Shown here piece after piece: positions 36,401 to 48,005 of a stretch of 64,000 nucleotides of DNA (position 1 is the first letter of the stretch; every line of letters begins with the position of its first letter). The stretch is from positions 3,658,001 to 3,722,000 of the forward strand of contig NC_041750.1 of assembly GCF_004115215.2 (NCBI RefSeq), in the 5' to 3' direction. A program made the translations under genes and the position numbers. The stretch is from Ornithorhynchus anatinus. Taxonomy: Eukaryota > Chordata > Mammalia > Monotremata > Ornithorhynchidae. Below the pieces are notes generated by a model that was not told where the DNA came from, searched no databases, and worked only from the letters and a program-made list of their open reading frames with translations.

Positions 36401-39400
36401 GACTGCCCTGAAGCCCTTTTTTAAAAAAAAACCCAATTCCACAGGCTTCGATGATGACTTGGGTCACCGCCGGGTAAATCTGTTGTGGGCCGGAAATGTG
36501 TCTGTTACAGTGAACTCTCCCAAGCGCTTAGGACACTGCTTTGTGTCACAGGAAGCGCTCGATAAATACGACTGAATGAATCACAGGGCTGAGGTGTCAG
36601 GGATCCTGACACCAGCTGAGAAACAACTGCGGTGGTGGCGGGGCAGTGGGAGCTCCAGAACGGCCCGCCCGGCTGGAGACGCGCCCGTTGGCTGTCAGTC
36701 CAGGCGCTTCTGGACCCCCGGAACCCGGCCCGGCGGACAGGGGAGGGGTCCTCCCCACTCCCGTCCTCGGCCTCCGAGCGCGGAGCCGCCCCACAGAACC
36801 ACAGCCCCACGCGAAGCTGCCGGTGACGCCCCCGCTGCTTCCGATAACCTCGGGACCCTCCCCGTATCCCTCTCTTGCCGTCCGGCCCAGATGGCGGACA
36901 CCCCGCTTTCTGAACTCAGGCCCACGCCCCTTCCCTTTGAGGGAACCCCGACGGAATCGATGGCCTCCGTCGACCGTGGTGGGGCCGCCCCCCTTCCACC
37001 CACGGCGGGGTCCGGCGGCCCGGGGGTCTCTCCAGCAGGAGGGGCCGAGGCTGAGCCAAATGCCACACGGGGCCGGCTTCCGGAACGCGGCCCGGTCCTG
37101 GCACACCACTTCCGCCCTCAAATCAATCCACCGATCAATCGGGGTTATTTACTGAATGCTTACTGTGTGCACAGCCCTGTCCTAAGCACTTGGGAGAGTC
37201 CAGTACAAGGGTTAGTAGAGACACCCCCCGTCCAGGATGAGCTTACGGTCTAGTCTCCGTCGCACCTTTTAACTGCAGCTTGCCTAATCCGAGCCATTCA
37301 CCGGTCAGGCTCTTGGTGAGACGTGGAGGGAAGGGGTCTGGTTTGGGTGCGGGACCCCCCGGGCGGAGGGTGCAAGGAAAAGGTGAAATGACTTTTGGGG
37401 GACGCTCGTTCACTTCCTGAGGGTCGGGCTCTTGCCCCTCACTGGCGACAGACGAAAAGACTTCTCTGACCGTCTTCAGATTGAGGAAAAGAAAAAAAAA
37501 AAAGGCCACTATGGGGAAATCGAGAGGGGGCGAGACCGGGCAGAGCCGCTGCCGACGCTAGGCGGCACGGCCTAGTGGGTAGAGCCCGGGTCTGGGAGTC
37601 GGGGGGACCTAGGTTCTAATTCCGACCCCTCCACCTGCCTGCTGTGTGACTTTGGGTGAATCACTTCACGTCGCTGGTCCTCAGTTACCTCATCTGTAAA
37701 AGAGGGATTAAGACTGTATGCCCCATGAGGGACATGGACCTCATCTAACCTTATTTACTGGTAACTACACCAGTGCTCAGAACAGCGTCTGGCGCATAGT
37801 AAGCACCTAACAGATGCCATAAAAAGATTAAAAGTAAATCAGCACCCTTATTTGGGGGGAAAGCTACGGCTATTTTCTACCGAGGCACCCCAAGGATGAG
37901 AGACGGGTCCCGTGAGTCACAGAACGGGGTGGGGAGGGGATCGTATCCTAAGTGCGGCAACTTCCGCCCCCGACCCCCTGGGCCCCAAGAGACGTCAGAG
38001 GGTTCTTACTTGTAATTAGGGAATTCATGATGACGTGGGTAGCCTTGGCCTTCACCACCGGAATCTTGCTCATACTGTCGCTGGATGAGGAGGGGGTGAG
38101 GGTGGGCGAGAACACAGTGGGCTCCCCTTCCTCAACCTGTGCCGGAGAGGCGGGGAGAGGGGGTTGAGAAGGGAGGGGGGCAGAGGTGGGGTGACTGGGG
38201 TCCCACGCCGACTCCCCCTCCCGCCCAGGAGAGATCTCCGGGAGGGGTGCGAGCTGCCAGGGGAGCGACCGCTGTCCGAGACACAGCCCGGGGACGGGCC
38301 GGCTCAAGAAAGGCGCTTCGGGCCCATCTCGACGCCGCGGACATTAAACGGATCCTGCTGATCGTCTTAAGCTTGAGCTGGGGGAGGACGTGCCCGCGTG
38401 CGGATGGAGGGCCAACCTAAAGGCATTGCTTTTCTCTCAAGGCAGGCGGGGATCGATAGGGGAAAAACCTACAGTCAGAGTCAGAGAGAGTCTGACTTAA
38501 TACAGTCAGAGAAGCAGCGTGGCTCACTGGAAAGAGCACGGGCTTTGGAGTCAGAGGTCATGGGTTCGAACCCCGGCTCTACCACTTGTCAGCTGTGTGA
38601 CTTTGGGCAAGTCACTTAACTTCTCGGTGCCTCAGTTACCTCATCTGTAAAATGGGGATTAAGACTGTGAGCCCCACGTGGGACAACCTGATTCCCCTGT
38701 GTCTACCCCAGCGCTTAGAACAGTGCTCGGCACATAGTAAGCGCTTAACAAATACCAACATTATTATTATTATTACCACGAAATCTGACGCTACCCGTGC
38801 CCAGGTCCGGGAATTTAAACCATAGCGACAGGCGACTTTTTCCTGCAAAACTTCAAGGATTCTAGGGCTCTTTTTAAACTTCTTAAAAGAGCCGGTCTAC
38901 TCCCTGTTTAAAGCTGATGGAGGCCAATGGCCAGTGGCCTTCAAACAAAATATTTCAGGCGTTCTGGAATGGGTAAAACAGCACGCCGTTTCTCAGCGAG
39001 TGAACGGAGCCCCATTTCCACGTCTGGACTGCCTTGAGGTTGCCCAGTGGAAGGCTTCTGCGGCGGGGATGGCTTTGGCCACAGAAGTGTTTCTAGGGTC
39101 CCTGCCCAGAATCGATAAATCTACGGAAGCTCCCGCTCAGCCGGCAGCCCGATTCACGGACACGCTTCCGTTCCCGGGATCAGACGCGGAAGCTCGACCG
39201 CCTTGGCCACACCGGCTGTGAGGAGGAGGAGGAGGAGGAGGATCAGAGAGGGCCTTTCCCACTCGACTCGAGACGGGCTGGGGGGAGGCGCGGTTCTCTG
39301 GCTGGGTGTTCGGAAGAAGGGAGATGTGGGGGTCCCCCACCTCGAGGCCGGCCGTCTCCCCTCCCTCTCCCCTCCTTCTTGGGCTCCCGGCATCTCCGCC

Positions 39401-42400
39401 GTCCCAGAGGCTCGCCCTCACGCTGGGCCCCGTCGCCCTGGCTACAACGGCAGCCCCCCAAGGGAGCGCCGGGCATCCGCCCGTCGGCGGGGGGCCGCTG
39501 CGGGTACCTTGGATAGCTGCTGGTACTTGCGCTCCGGGATGACGGGTTCTTTCCACAGGACGTTGCTGCCCATGTCCGCTGGGGGAGGGGTCATCGGGGT
39601 GAGGTCCTCCAGGGCGTCGTCGTAGCTGAACGCCCGCCGGTGCATTCCCACCGGGAGGGACATCTTCCCGGCCGACCCGCCCTGGCCGGGCTCCAGAGCT
39701 GAGGACGGACACCCCCGTCACCATCTCTCTCGGGGGAACTCGAACCCAGTGACCGCCCCGGCCGGAGAGCGGGCACTAGGGAAACCGGAAGACGGTTTTG
39801 TCTCCCCGGGGGCGGGTCCCTCCTTCATGGCGAAAAGCGCCTCTGTAACACAATACGCTTGCCGGATTATCGCTGCCCGGAAGGCCGGGAGGGGTCCCGA
39901 CCCCACCAGAGGCACGTTTGCGGGGCTACGGGAAGGAAAGGCTGGAGAAGTGGCTAGGGCACGGGCCTGGGAGGCGGAAGGACCCGTGTTCTAATCCTGG
40001 TTCCGCCGCCCGTCCGCTGTGTGATCTTGTCCAGGTCACTCGCTTGGCACATAGTAAGCGCTTAACAGATGTCATCATTATTATCATTACTTCGCTGGGC
40101 CTCGGTTAACTCCTCTGTAAAACGGGGATACAGCCTGGGAGTAGTACGTGGGGCAGGAACTGTGTCCAACCCAATTACCTTGTATCTACCTCCAGCACTC
40201 AGCACAGTGCCTGGCACCTAGTAAGAGCTTAACAAATGCCACAATTGTTATATTATCGGAGCCTCAGTGGGGCATCAAGCCGGTCAGCTGGGGTCCCGCA
40301 GGCCCTCGCAGTGGCTCTAGCAAGTCTCCTTTCGGCTTCAGGTACTACCATGCCCCGCCATGTCGGATCCAGTTTTAGCTGTTCCCTGTAACCAGAGCCC
40401 GAGCCTGGGAGCCAGAAGCCCTGGGTTCTAACCCCTCCTCCTCCACCTGCCTGCTGTGCGACCTTGGGCAGGTCGTTAACTTCTCTGGCCCTCCTTCCTC
40501 TTCAATCAACTGGGGACCGCCAGCCCTGTTGGGACTGGGACCGAGTCCAGCCCGACTGGCTTGTTTCCACCCCGGCGCGTTGTACAGCGAGCGGTGCAGA
40601 GCAAGCCCTTAACAAATACCCCGATTATTATTCTAGTAAAATAAGACTATAGGTGCATACAGCGTTCGGAGCACCGGGGAGAGAAAACCCAGTCGGGGAT
40701 AGGACACCCCGTCCCTCGGAGGCTTCATCGTCTCAGACCGTAGGAGAGCCAGACACAACAGGAACGATGAAACACTAACACACGACGGCGGCTTTCTTTT
40801 GGGGTGGGCCCTGGCCGGGAAGTGAGGACTCTGACCGCCAACAGTTATGACACTGTCCTCTCCCAAGCACTTAGGGCAGTGCTTAGCGCACGGTAAACGC
40901 CCCAAGGATTCAGACGTCTGAAGGCGTCTATGGGGGTCTTCTGGAGGTCGGGGATGGAGCCGTGAATTGATGATCACCCAACAGACAGAGTTTATCGCAA
41001 TGGTGGTGAGGATGAAGTGAGGATGAGGTGACTGGGTGGGCAAATACGAATGCATCCTCTACAAGCTGCTGGGGCCGGGTCTGTTCTCGACAATAAAAAT
41101 CATCCTGGTTTTCTCATTTGTTGCTAACTACAATTAATTTTTCCCGCCACCACCACTAGACGGTCAACTCTGAGGGCGAGGTCCGTGTCTTTCATTTTTT
41201 TCCCCAGAAAAAATGGGCACAGCTGAGAATAGCTCATAAACGAGAATGGTCATAAGCATAAATGGGAAAAGCTGGTCAGAGGCGCTCAATAAATATCGCT
41301 GATACCCGCAGCGTGGGAGCTTCCTGCGGGCAGGGCACGAGGCACCTGGCTAGCCATATGGTACTTCTCAGGCACCTAGTACAGCACACTTTGGGCAAGT
41401 GGCTTAACTTCTCTGTGCCTCAGTGACCTCATCTTTAAAATGGGGATGAAGACGGTGAGCCCCACGTGGGACAACCCGATGACCTTGTATCTCCCCAAGC
41501 GCTTAGTACTGTGCCTGGCCCATAGCAAGCGCTTAACAAATGCCATAATTACTATTATTGTTACTGCTACTAATCCACTGCCTTAAAAGTAAGTTTAAGG
41601 CCTTCCTGTTGTTTCTTGCTGGGGCCTCGGAAAGACTCTAGCACATATTTCCAAGTCGCTCCGGCCCTCGGGTCTAATTATCGGCTTTTGGTGAGGCAAA
41701 CAACAACCCTACAAGTCAATTATTAGCCTGGTAGAGACCCAGGATTTGCCCCCGTGGTGAATTTCAAAGCGAAACCAGCTAAAAAAGGCTCCAGCGGGCG
41801 AGAGAGCGACTTCTAGTCTTCATGGGGACAAAGTGAAGACTCCCTCGCCCCTGGTTATTAGGCATCTGTTCTTGGGGAACGCTGACGAGATCCACTGGCT
41901 GGACCCCATTTTGGGCGCTGTGGATTTCGCCCCCGAAAATCAACTGGGAAATTCACCGCTTGCTCACTCCAGAGTGAGAAGCAGTGTGGCCTGATGGATG
42001 AATCCCAGGCCCGGGAGCCAGAGGACCTGGGTTTTAATCCTGGCTCCGCCGCTTGCCCGCTGTGTGACCTTGGGCAAGTTGCTCCACTTCTCTGTGCCTC
42101 AGTTCCCTCATCTCTAAGACTGGGAGGCCTATGCAGGACAGGAACTGTGTCCAGCCTAATGTGCTTGTACCCAGCCCAGCGTTTAGTTCAATACCTGGCC
42201 CAGAGTAAGCACTTTATTCCATAATTACTATTATTATTCTCTGTGTCTCGGTTTTTTCAATTGCAAAAACAGAGATTCAAAATCCATTCTCCCCAACTAC
42301 TTGACTTTGGGACCGGGGCTGTACGTGGAATAATTAACTGGAGTCTACCCCAGCACTCGGAAGAGTGCTCGGCACCTAGGAAGCGCTTAGTTACCAATTA

Positions 42401-42670
42401 AAAAATACAACAACTACAAAAAAAAGTGGGGCATCAGAACAATGTCGCCTTGCACCGCCAGTTCGAGAATCGACTATCTTTACTCAAGCTCCGGCACATT
42501 CGGTCGTATTTACTGAGCGCCGAGCGCCGTCCTAAGCGCCTGGGAGAGTAGAGAAAGCAAACCCGGGGCCCAACGGCCCGATCCCTCCCCCTGCGTGCGT
42601 CGGACTGCGATAGGCACGATAAGTGGAAAGAATTCAGGTTACCGGGAACATCGGGCTCTCTCGATGCCAT
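33481..42670 (-). CDS. KIAA1191: KIAA1191 / p33MONOX homologue, seven coding exons
   Basis: KIAA1191 encodes a small, mostly disordered protein described as a putative NADPH-dependent monooxygenase (p33MONOX). Its reaction is poorly established and I see no classic flavin-binding domain. Coding exons on the minus strand: 42643-42670, 39508-39698, 38010-38136, 36111-36235, 34691-34800, 34284-34426 and 33481-33689. All are GT-AG and phases give 310 residues (human about 305). The tiny first coding exon encodes MASREPDVP, completed by a codon split across the intron to give VPALEPG. Conserved blocks are [107 protein letters not shown] and the C-terminal [12 protein letters not shown] non-coding first exon probably lies at about 46661-46945. 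Confidence 0.95.
37562..37830 (+). repeat. SINE in KIAA1191 intron, forward
   Basis: Diverged copy: head ggcacggcctagtgggtagagc, CORE with tgtaaaagagggattaag, tail agcacctaacagatgcc. It belongs to the older MIR-like group rather than the young Mon-1 subfamily. Confidence 0.75.
38508..38778 (+). repeat. Mon-1 SINE, full length, in KIAA1191 intron
   Basis: A nearly consensus copy (gagaagcagcgtggctcactgg, gggttcgaacccc, CORE, tail, (ATT)n), in opposite orientation to the gene. Probably a young insertion. Confidence 0.9.
39930..42420. other. KIAA1191 intron between coding exons 1 and 2
   Basis: SINE pieces lie at about 39940-40090, 40090-40250, 40395-40640, 41385-41560, 41970-42235 and 42240-42400, mostly forward. 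The stretches at about 41040-41380 and 41580-41960 look single-copy. Nothing in them resembles an exon. Confidence 0.6.
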
Positions 42671-43444
42671 GAGAGCAGATTGTTGTGGTGGTGGTGGTGG
42701 TGGTGGAGGTGAGAAATCCGGAGCTTTGATGCCCTGCCACCTGATAAGAAACGACACAGGGCATTTTCATCTGCGGGGAGCCCAAGGCAGCCGACGCGTC
42801 GATAAGCCAGGGGATTTTTGTAGGTGCGTTTAATGGAGCACAGGCATGCAAGGATCACGGATGAACGTGACATGGGATGAGCCGACCCTCTCTGGTAGAT
42901 TTTCCAGAAGCCTCCGATTTTTCACGACTCTCCCAAGAGGGAGCAACCCCAACCGCGTTATTCGCAAACAAACAAAAAAAAAAGGGACATCCCTGGGGTG
43001 GGGGACCCGACAAGACAACAGAGAAAACGTCACCTTACCAGGCCCAAACCTGTGAAAGTCAGGCTGATCCAAAGAGGTGATCAAAAAAGCACATTCTGCA
43101 GGCGACGCTGAATTAGCCAAGTTTCCCGACCGGATTCCATGCAGGGGCTCTGACGGAAACGCAGAAGCAGAACAAAGTTCTCCCGTGGGCTCGGGTCACA
43201 GAGTCGGAGCCGACGCGGCCAGGTGTCCCCTCCCCCCGGCTTGGGTGGTTCGGGGGGGGGGGGTCTGCTGGGAAGAAGTCGGTCCGGGGGAGACGATGTG
43301 GGTCCGGGGGGTGACGCCGGCCAGATTCTCTACAACCCAGGCACCCCGAGGCAGGGCGGGTGAGGCCGACGCCCCTCCCCGCGGCTCCTCCCCACCCCCC
43401 CCCCCGCCCCCGACCTGACATACACGGGGCCAGTTGCCACCAGT

Positions 43445-43655
43445 CGTTTAGACCGGGAGCCCGTCGGTGGGCAGGGATGGTCTCTATCTGTTGCCGAATT
43501 GTCCATTCCAAGCGCTTAGTCCAGTGCTCTGCACAGTGAGCGCTCGATAAATACTATCGAATTGAATGAACTGTCGAACTGTACATTCCGAGCGCCTAGT
43601 CCAGTGCTCTGCCCCCAGTAAGCGCTCAATAAATACGATGGAATGAATCCCCACC
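43445..43655 (+). repeat. Two tandem L2 tails in KIAA1191 intron 1
   Basis: A forward L2 3' end (gtgggcagggatggtctct to ctcgataaatac) is followed by a second shorter copy of the last 70 bases. The second copy ends in atacgatggaatgaat, the usual L2 (GAAT)n tail. Confidence 0.75.
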
Positions 43656-44575
43656 CACCTCCAGCACCACACACACACCTGCGCCCCCTCCCCACCAACT
43701 GACAGACCCCAGCATCCTCATCATACATACCGGCTGACCCCTTCCTCTCTTCCCCTCTCTCTCCAAGCCCCTTCCTACCAATTCACACCCACGACGGCCC
43801 CTCGGGGTACCCCCTCCCCTCAAACACCCCCTCACCCGCCCCTGCTTAAAGTTGAGCCCCTTCCCCCTGTACCCACACCGGGCCTCCCCCTCTCCCCAAA
43901 TACGGACACCCCTCCAAGCCCTTCACACACACACACACCAGCGGCCCCCCGCCCTCAATATGTAGAGCAGGCTGTCCCCCACAACCCTACCCCTCCTCCA
44001 ATTCACACCCACATGACAGCCCTCCAGCAGACACACCCACCAGATCGCCCACCCCCATAAATATATACCCACCCCTCACCCATTCATACCCACAGGCAGC
44101 TAACCATCTCCCCCTCCTCACCAATCTGCACCCACATGACAGACCCTGGTCCTTCCCACCGCCCCCCCAAGCCGTGCCCCTCCCCAATTTGCACCCACAG
44201 GGCCGGTCCCCCTCCCCAATCACTCGCACCCACATGACGGCCCCCGGCCCTCCCCAATACAGACCCCCGGGCCTCCCCGCTCCCCTGCTATAAACACCCC
44301 CAGGCGTGCCCCCTCCCCAATTTGCACCCACACGACAGCCCTCCCTCCCCCCAATACAGACCCCAGTCCTCCCCCCATACATACACCCCCAAGCCGTGCC
44401 CCCTCCCCCATTTGCACCCACACGACAGGCCTCCCTCCCCCCAATACAGACCCCCAGCTCCCCCTCCCCAATACAGACCCCAGGCCTCCCCCCCATATAC
44501 CCCTTCCCCAGCTGTGCCCCCTCCCCGATTTGCCCCGCACACAAAAACCCCTCCAAACAGCCCCACTGGTGAGCC
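43655..44575. repeat. Cytosine-rich minisatellite in KIAA1191 intron 1
   Basis: A degenerate array built from blocks such as ccccaatacagaccccag, cctccccaatttgcaccca and catacgac-like spacers. The clearest period is about 95-100 bp between 44290 and 44480. The minus (transcribed-sense) strand is G-rich with many GGGG runs, giving potential G-quadruplexes in the KIAA1191 pre-mRNA. Long open frames on the minus strand come from the repeat and are not genes. Confidence 0.75.
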
Positions 44576-44579
44576 CGGT

Positions 44580-45290
44580 GTGGGCAGAGACTGTCTCTCT
44601 TTACTGCCAAACTGTACTTTCCAAGCGCTTAGTACACTGCTTTGCACACAGTAAGCATTGAATGAATTTGGGCCCGGGGCGGGTGGAGGATGGTGGGGCA
44701 AGATTGTAGGCTCAATCTCCTCCGAGTGCTTAGTACAGTGCTCTGCACACAGTAAGCGCTCGGTAGTGTGGCTTAGTGGAAAGAGCACGGGTTTAGGAAT
44801 CAGAGGACGTGGGTTCTAATTCTGCCTCTGCCACTTGGCTGCTGTGTGACCTTGGGCAAGTCACTTCACTTCTCTGTGCCTCAGTTCCCTCATCTGGAAA
44901 ATGGGGATTAAGCCTGGGAGCCCTACATGGGACAACCTCATTACCTTGTATCTACCCCAGTGCTTAGAACAGTGCTTGGCACATAGTAAGCGCTTAATAT
45001 AATAATAATTATTAGTAAATATGAATGAATACGGGCACGGGGGGGGCAGAGGATGGTGGGAGAAGCCCAAGGTGGGCTCAGTCTCCTCCGGGAAGCCTTT
45101 GAACGCTTAGCACGGTGCTCTGCACGCAGTGAGCGCTCTGTCGAAACGACCGAATGATTGAATGGATGAGTGAATAAATACGGGCCCCGGGCGGGGGCTG
45201 GTGGGGAAAGTCCAAGCTGGGCTCAATCTCCTCCGAGAAGCCTTCGAGCGCTTAGCACAGCGCTCTGCGCACTGTGAGCGCTCAGGCTAT
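44580..45290 (+). repeat. Three related L2-tail units, one interrupted by a SINE
   Basis: Units containing a ggcggg/ggatggtgg block, then caatctcctccg, then a tail 'gcttagcacagtgctctgc' end at about 44765, 45175 and 45290. The shared non-L2 block shows segmental triplication of about 120-150 bp. A forward Mon-1 (about 44765-45012) separates the first two units. The last unit runs directly into the tetranucleotide array. Confidence 0.7.
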
Positions 45291-46612
45291 ACGAATGAAT
45301 GAATGAGTGAATAAATGAATGAGTGAATGACTGAATGAATGAGTGAGAGAATAAATGAATGCGTGAATGGAGTGAGTGACTGACTAACTGAATTAATGAA
45401 GGACTTAGTGAGTGAATGAGTGACTGAATGAATGAGTGACTGAAGAAGTGAGTGAATGAGTGAATTACTGATAATGAATGAGTGAATGGAGGGAGGGAGT
45501 GAATAAATGAATGAGTGAATGAAGAAGTGAGTGAATGAGTGAATGACTGAATGAATGAGTGAGTGAGTGAATAAATGAATGAAGAAGTGAGTGAGTGACT
45601 GAATGAATGAATGAGTGAATAAATGAATGAGTGAATGAAGGAGTGAGTGAATGACTGCCTGAGTGAATGAAGGACTGAGTGAGTGAATAAATGAATGAGT
45701 GAATGAAGGAGTGTGTGCATAAATGAATGAGTGAATGAAGAAGTGAGTGAATGACTGACTGATTGAATCAGTGAATAAATGAATGAGTGAATGAAGGAGT
45801 GAATGAATGAAGGACTGAGTGAGTGAATAAATGAATGAGTGAATGAAGGAGTGTGTGAATAAATGAATGAGTGAATGAATGAGTGAATAAATGAATGAGT
45901 GAATGAAGGAATGAGTGACTGAGTGAATGAATGCAGGACTGAGTGAGTGAATAAATGAATGAGTGAATGAAGGAGTGTGTGAATAAATGAATGAGTGAAT
46001 GAAGAAGTGAGTGAATGACCGACTGATTGAATGAGTGAATAAATGAAGGAGTGAATGAAGGAGTGAATGAATGACTGACTGAGTGAATGAATGAAGGACT
46101 GAGTGAGTGAATAAATGAATGAGTGAATGAAGGAGTGTGTGAATAAATGAATGAGTGAATGAAGTGAGTGAATGAATGAGTGAATAAATGAATGAGTGAA
46201 TGAAAGAATGAGTGAATGACTGACTGAGTAAATGAATGACGAAGTGAGTGAGTGAATAAATGAGTGAATGAAGGAGTGTGTGAATAGGTGAATGAGTGAA
46301 GGAAGAAGTGAGTGAGTGAATGACTGGCTGAATGAATGAGTGAATAAATGAATGAGTGAATGAAGGAATGAGTGACTGAGTGAATGAATGCAGGACTGAG
46401 TGAGTGAATAAATGAATGAGTGAACGAAGGAGTGTGTGAATAAATGAATGAGTGAATGAAGAAGTGAGTGAATGACTGACTGATTGAATGAGTGAATAAA
46501 TGAATGAGTGAATGAATGACTGACTGAGTGAGTGAATAAATGAATGAGTGATTGAAGGAGTGTGCGAATGAGTGAATGAAGAAGTGAGTGAGTGAGTGGA
46601 TGAGTGAATGTC
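45285..46612. repeat. 1.3-kb tetranucleotide-derived array (GAAT/GAGT)
   Basis: The plus strand is almost entirely gaat, gagt, gact and aagg tetranucleotides. A longer, irregular period of about 125-160 bp is marked by gaaggagtgtgtgaataaat, seen near 45708 (one variant base), 45846, 45970, 46130, 46273 (variant), 46427 and 46555 (variant). It begins exactly where an L2 tail would have its (GAAT)n end and stops beside the KIAA1191 CpG island. Minus-strand open frames of His-Ser-Phe-Ile repeats are translations of the array. Confidence 0.9.
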
Positions 46613-46615
46613 TCT

Positions 46616-46965
46616 ATGGCGGCGGCGGCGGCGGCCCTTCCTCCCTTCCGGTGGTCCTACCTGTTCCGGCAGCGGCCGTGGCCCGGGCCTAGCGGGTGTG
46701 GGCGGCCCCGCGTCTGGGGCTGCGCTGAGGCGTGGGGCCGAGGGGCCCCATGGCGCCCGACAGCGGCCGCAGGAGCCCGGCGACCCCCCAGGAGCCCGGC
46801 CCCGACGCCCGCTCGCCGCCGCGCCCTCCAAACCTCGCGAGACCGCGGGGGCCAATCGCAGCGCCGCCCCCGCCGCACGGCCTGCCGGGACTTGTAGTCC
46901 CCCGCCCGCCCGCCCGCCCGCCGGCGACCCGGCCTGACCCCTAGCGGGCAGGGGGAGGATCGTCG
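46616..46965 (-). promoter_or_regulatory. KIAA1191: KIAA1191 CpG island and probable non-coding first exon
   Basis: This GC-rich island lies between two tandem arrays, upstream of the KIAA1191 coding exons. On the minus strand a strong donor (ACAG|GTAGGA) places the 3' end of a first exon at 46661. An inverted CCAAT box (gccaat on the plus strand near 46852) and a ZNF143-like site sit upstream. A short upstream reading frame begins at 46751 in good context (gcgccATGG) and stops at 46689, giving 20 codons. The transcription start is inferred to lie somewhere in 46800-46950. Confidence 0.6.
46880..46898 (-). promoter_or_regulatory. ZNF143/THAP11-like site in the KIAA1191 promoter
   Basis: The minus strand reads ACTACAAGTCCCGGCAGGC, close to the known ACTACAnnTCCCAGnnTGC element bound by ZNF143 and THAP11 at housekeeping promoters. 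Confidence 0.55.
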
Positions 46966-47004
46966 CCTCCGGGAGGGCCGACCGCCGCCCCGTTCGACGG
47001 TCCA

Positions 47005-48005
47005 CGATTATTATTGCCCTTATTATTGCTCTGGTGGTGGTTATTCATGGTATTGGTTACGTGCTTATTGTCATTATTAATGGTATTGCTTAAGGGCTTA
47101 CTATTATTAATGGTATTGCTTAAGGGCTTACTATTATTATCAATGGTATTGCTTAAGGGCTTACTATTATTATTAATGGTATTGCTTAAGGGCTTACTAT
47201 TCATAATAATCGTATTGGTCGAGTGCTCATCGTTATCACTATTAACGGTACTGGTTAAGTGCTTATAATTATTATTATTATTGATCGTATTGGTTAAGTG
47301 CTTATTATTATTAATGGTATTGGTTAAGTGCTTATCATTATCAATGACATTGCTTAAGTGCTTACTATTAATAATAATCGTACTGGTCGAGTGCTCATCG
47401 TTATCACTATTAACGGTACTGGTTAAGTGCTTATAATTATTATTATTATTATTGATCGTATTGGTTAAGTGCTTATTATTATTAATGGTATTGGTTAAGT
47501 GCTTATCATTATCAATGACATTGCTTAAGTGCTTACTATTAATAATAATCGTACTGGTCGAGTGCTCATCGTTATCACTATTAATGGTACTGGTTAAGTG
47601 CTTATAATTATTATTATTATTATTGATCGTATTGGTTAAGTGCTTGTTATTATTAATGGCATTGGTTAAGTGCTTATCATTATCAATGGCATTGCTTAAG
47701 TGCTTACTATTAATAATAATCGTATTGGTCGAGTGCTTATCGTTATCATTATTAACGGTACTGGTTAAGTGCTTATAATTATTATTATTATTTATCGTAT
47801 TGGTTAAGTGCTGATTATTATCAATGGTATTGCTTAAGTGCTTACTATTAATAATGATCGTATTGGTCGAGTGCTTATTGTTATCACTATTAATGGTACT
47901 GGTTAAGTGCTTATAATAATTATTATTATTGATCGTATTGGTTAAGTGCTTATTATTATTAATGGTATTGCTTAGGTGCTTACTATTAATAATGATCATA
48001 TTGGT
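47005..48005. repeat. 1-kb array of SINE/L2 tail units (TTAAGTGCTTA)
   Basis: About 27 units of 30-40 bp repeat the pattern (a)ttggttaagtgcttatta plus a variable ATT/ATC spacer, recognisable as the end of the SINE tail (tttgttaagcgcttactat). Units with distinctive variants (gtactggtcgagtgctcatcgttatcac) recur about every 175-185 bp (47214, 47388, 47570, 47750), giving a higher-order repeat. A reversed SINE follows at 48010-48165, so the array grew from the tail of a SINE. Confidence 0.88.

Noticed and set aside
43987-44788. Minus-strand Gly/Cys/Val-rich frames (up to 207 codons)
   Set aside because: Products of the C-rich minisatellite; periodic peptide, no conserved family.
46604-46897. Plus-strand frame starting MNVSMAAAAAALPPF in the CpG island
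   Set aside because: No homologue recognised. The island fits the 5' end of KIAA1191 on the other strand, with a good minus-strand splice donor at 46661.
45287-47005. 572-codon minus-strand open frame rich in His-Ser-Phe-Ile-His
   Set aside because: It is a translation of the tetranucleotide array, which lacks stops in this frame, joined to the KIAA1191 CpG island. There is no domain, no splice structure and no start context.
46941-47999. 352-codon minus-strand frame rich in Asn-Thr-Ile-Asn
   Set aside because: Translation of the ATT/TTAAGTGCTTA array; the periodic peptide follows the DNA repeat.
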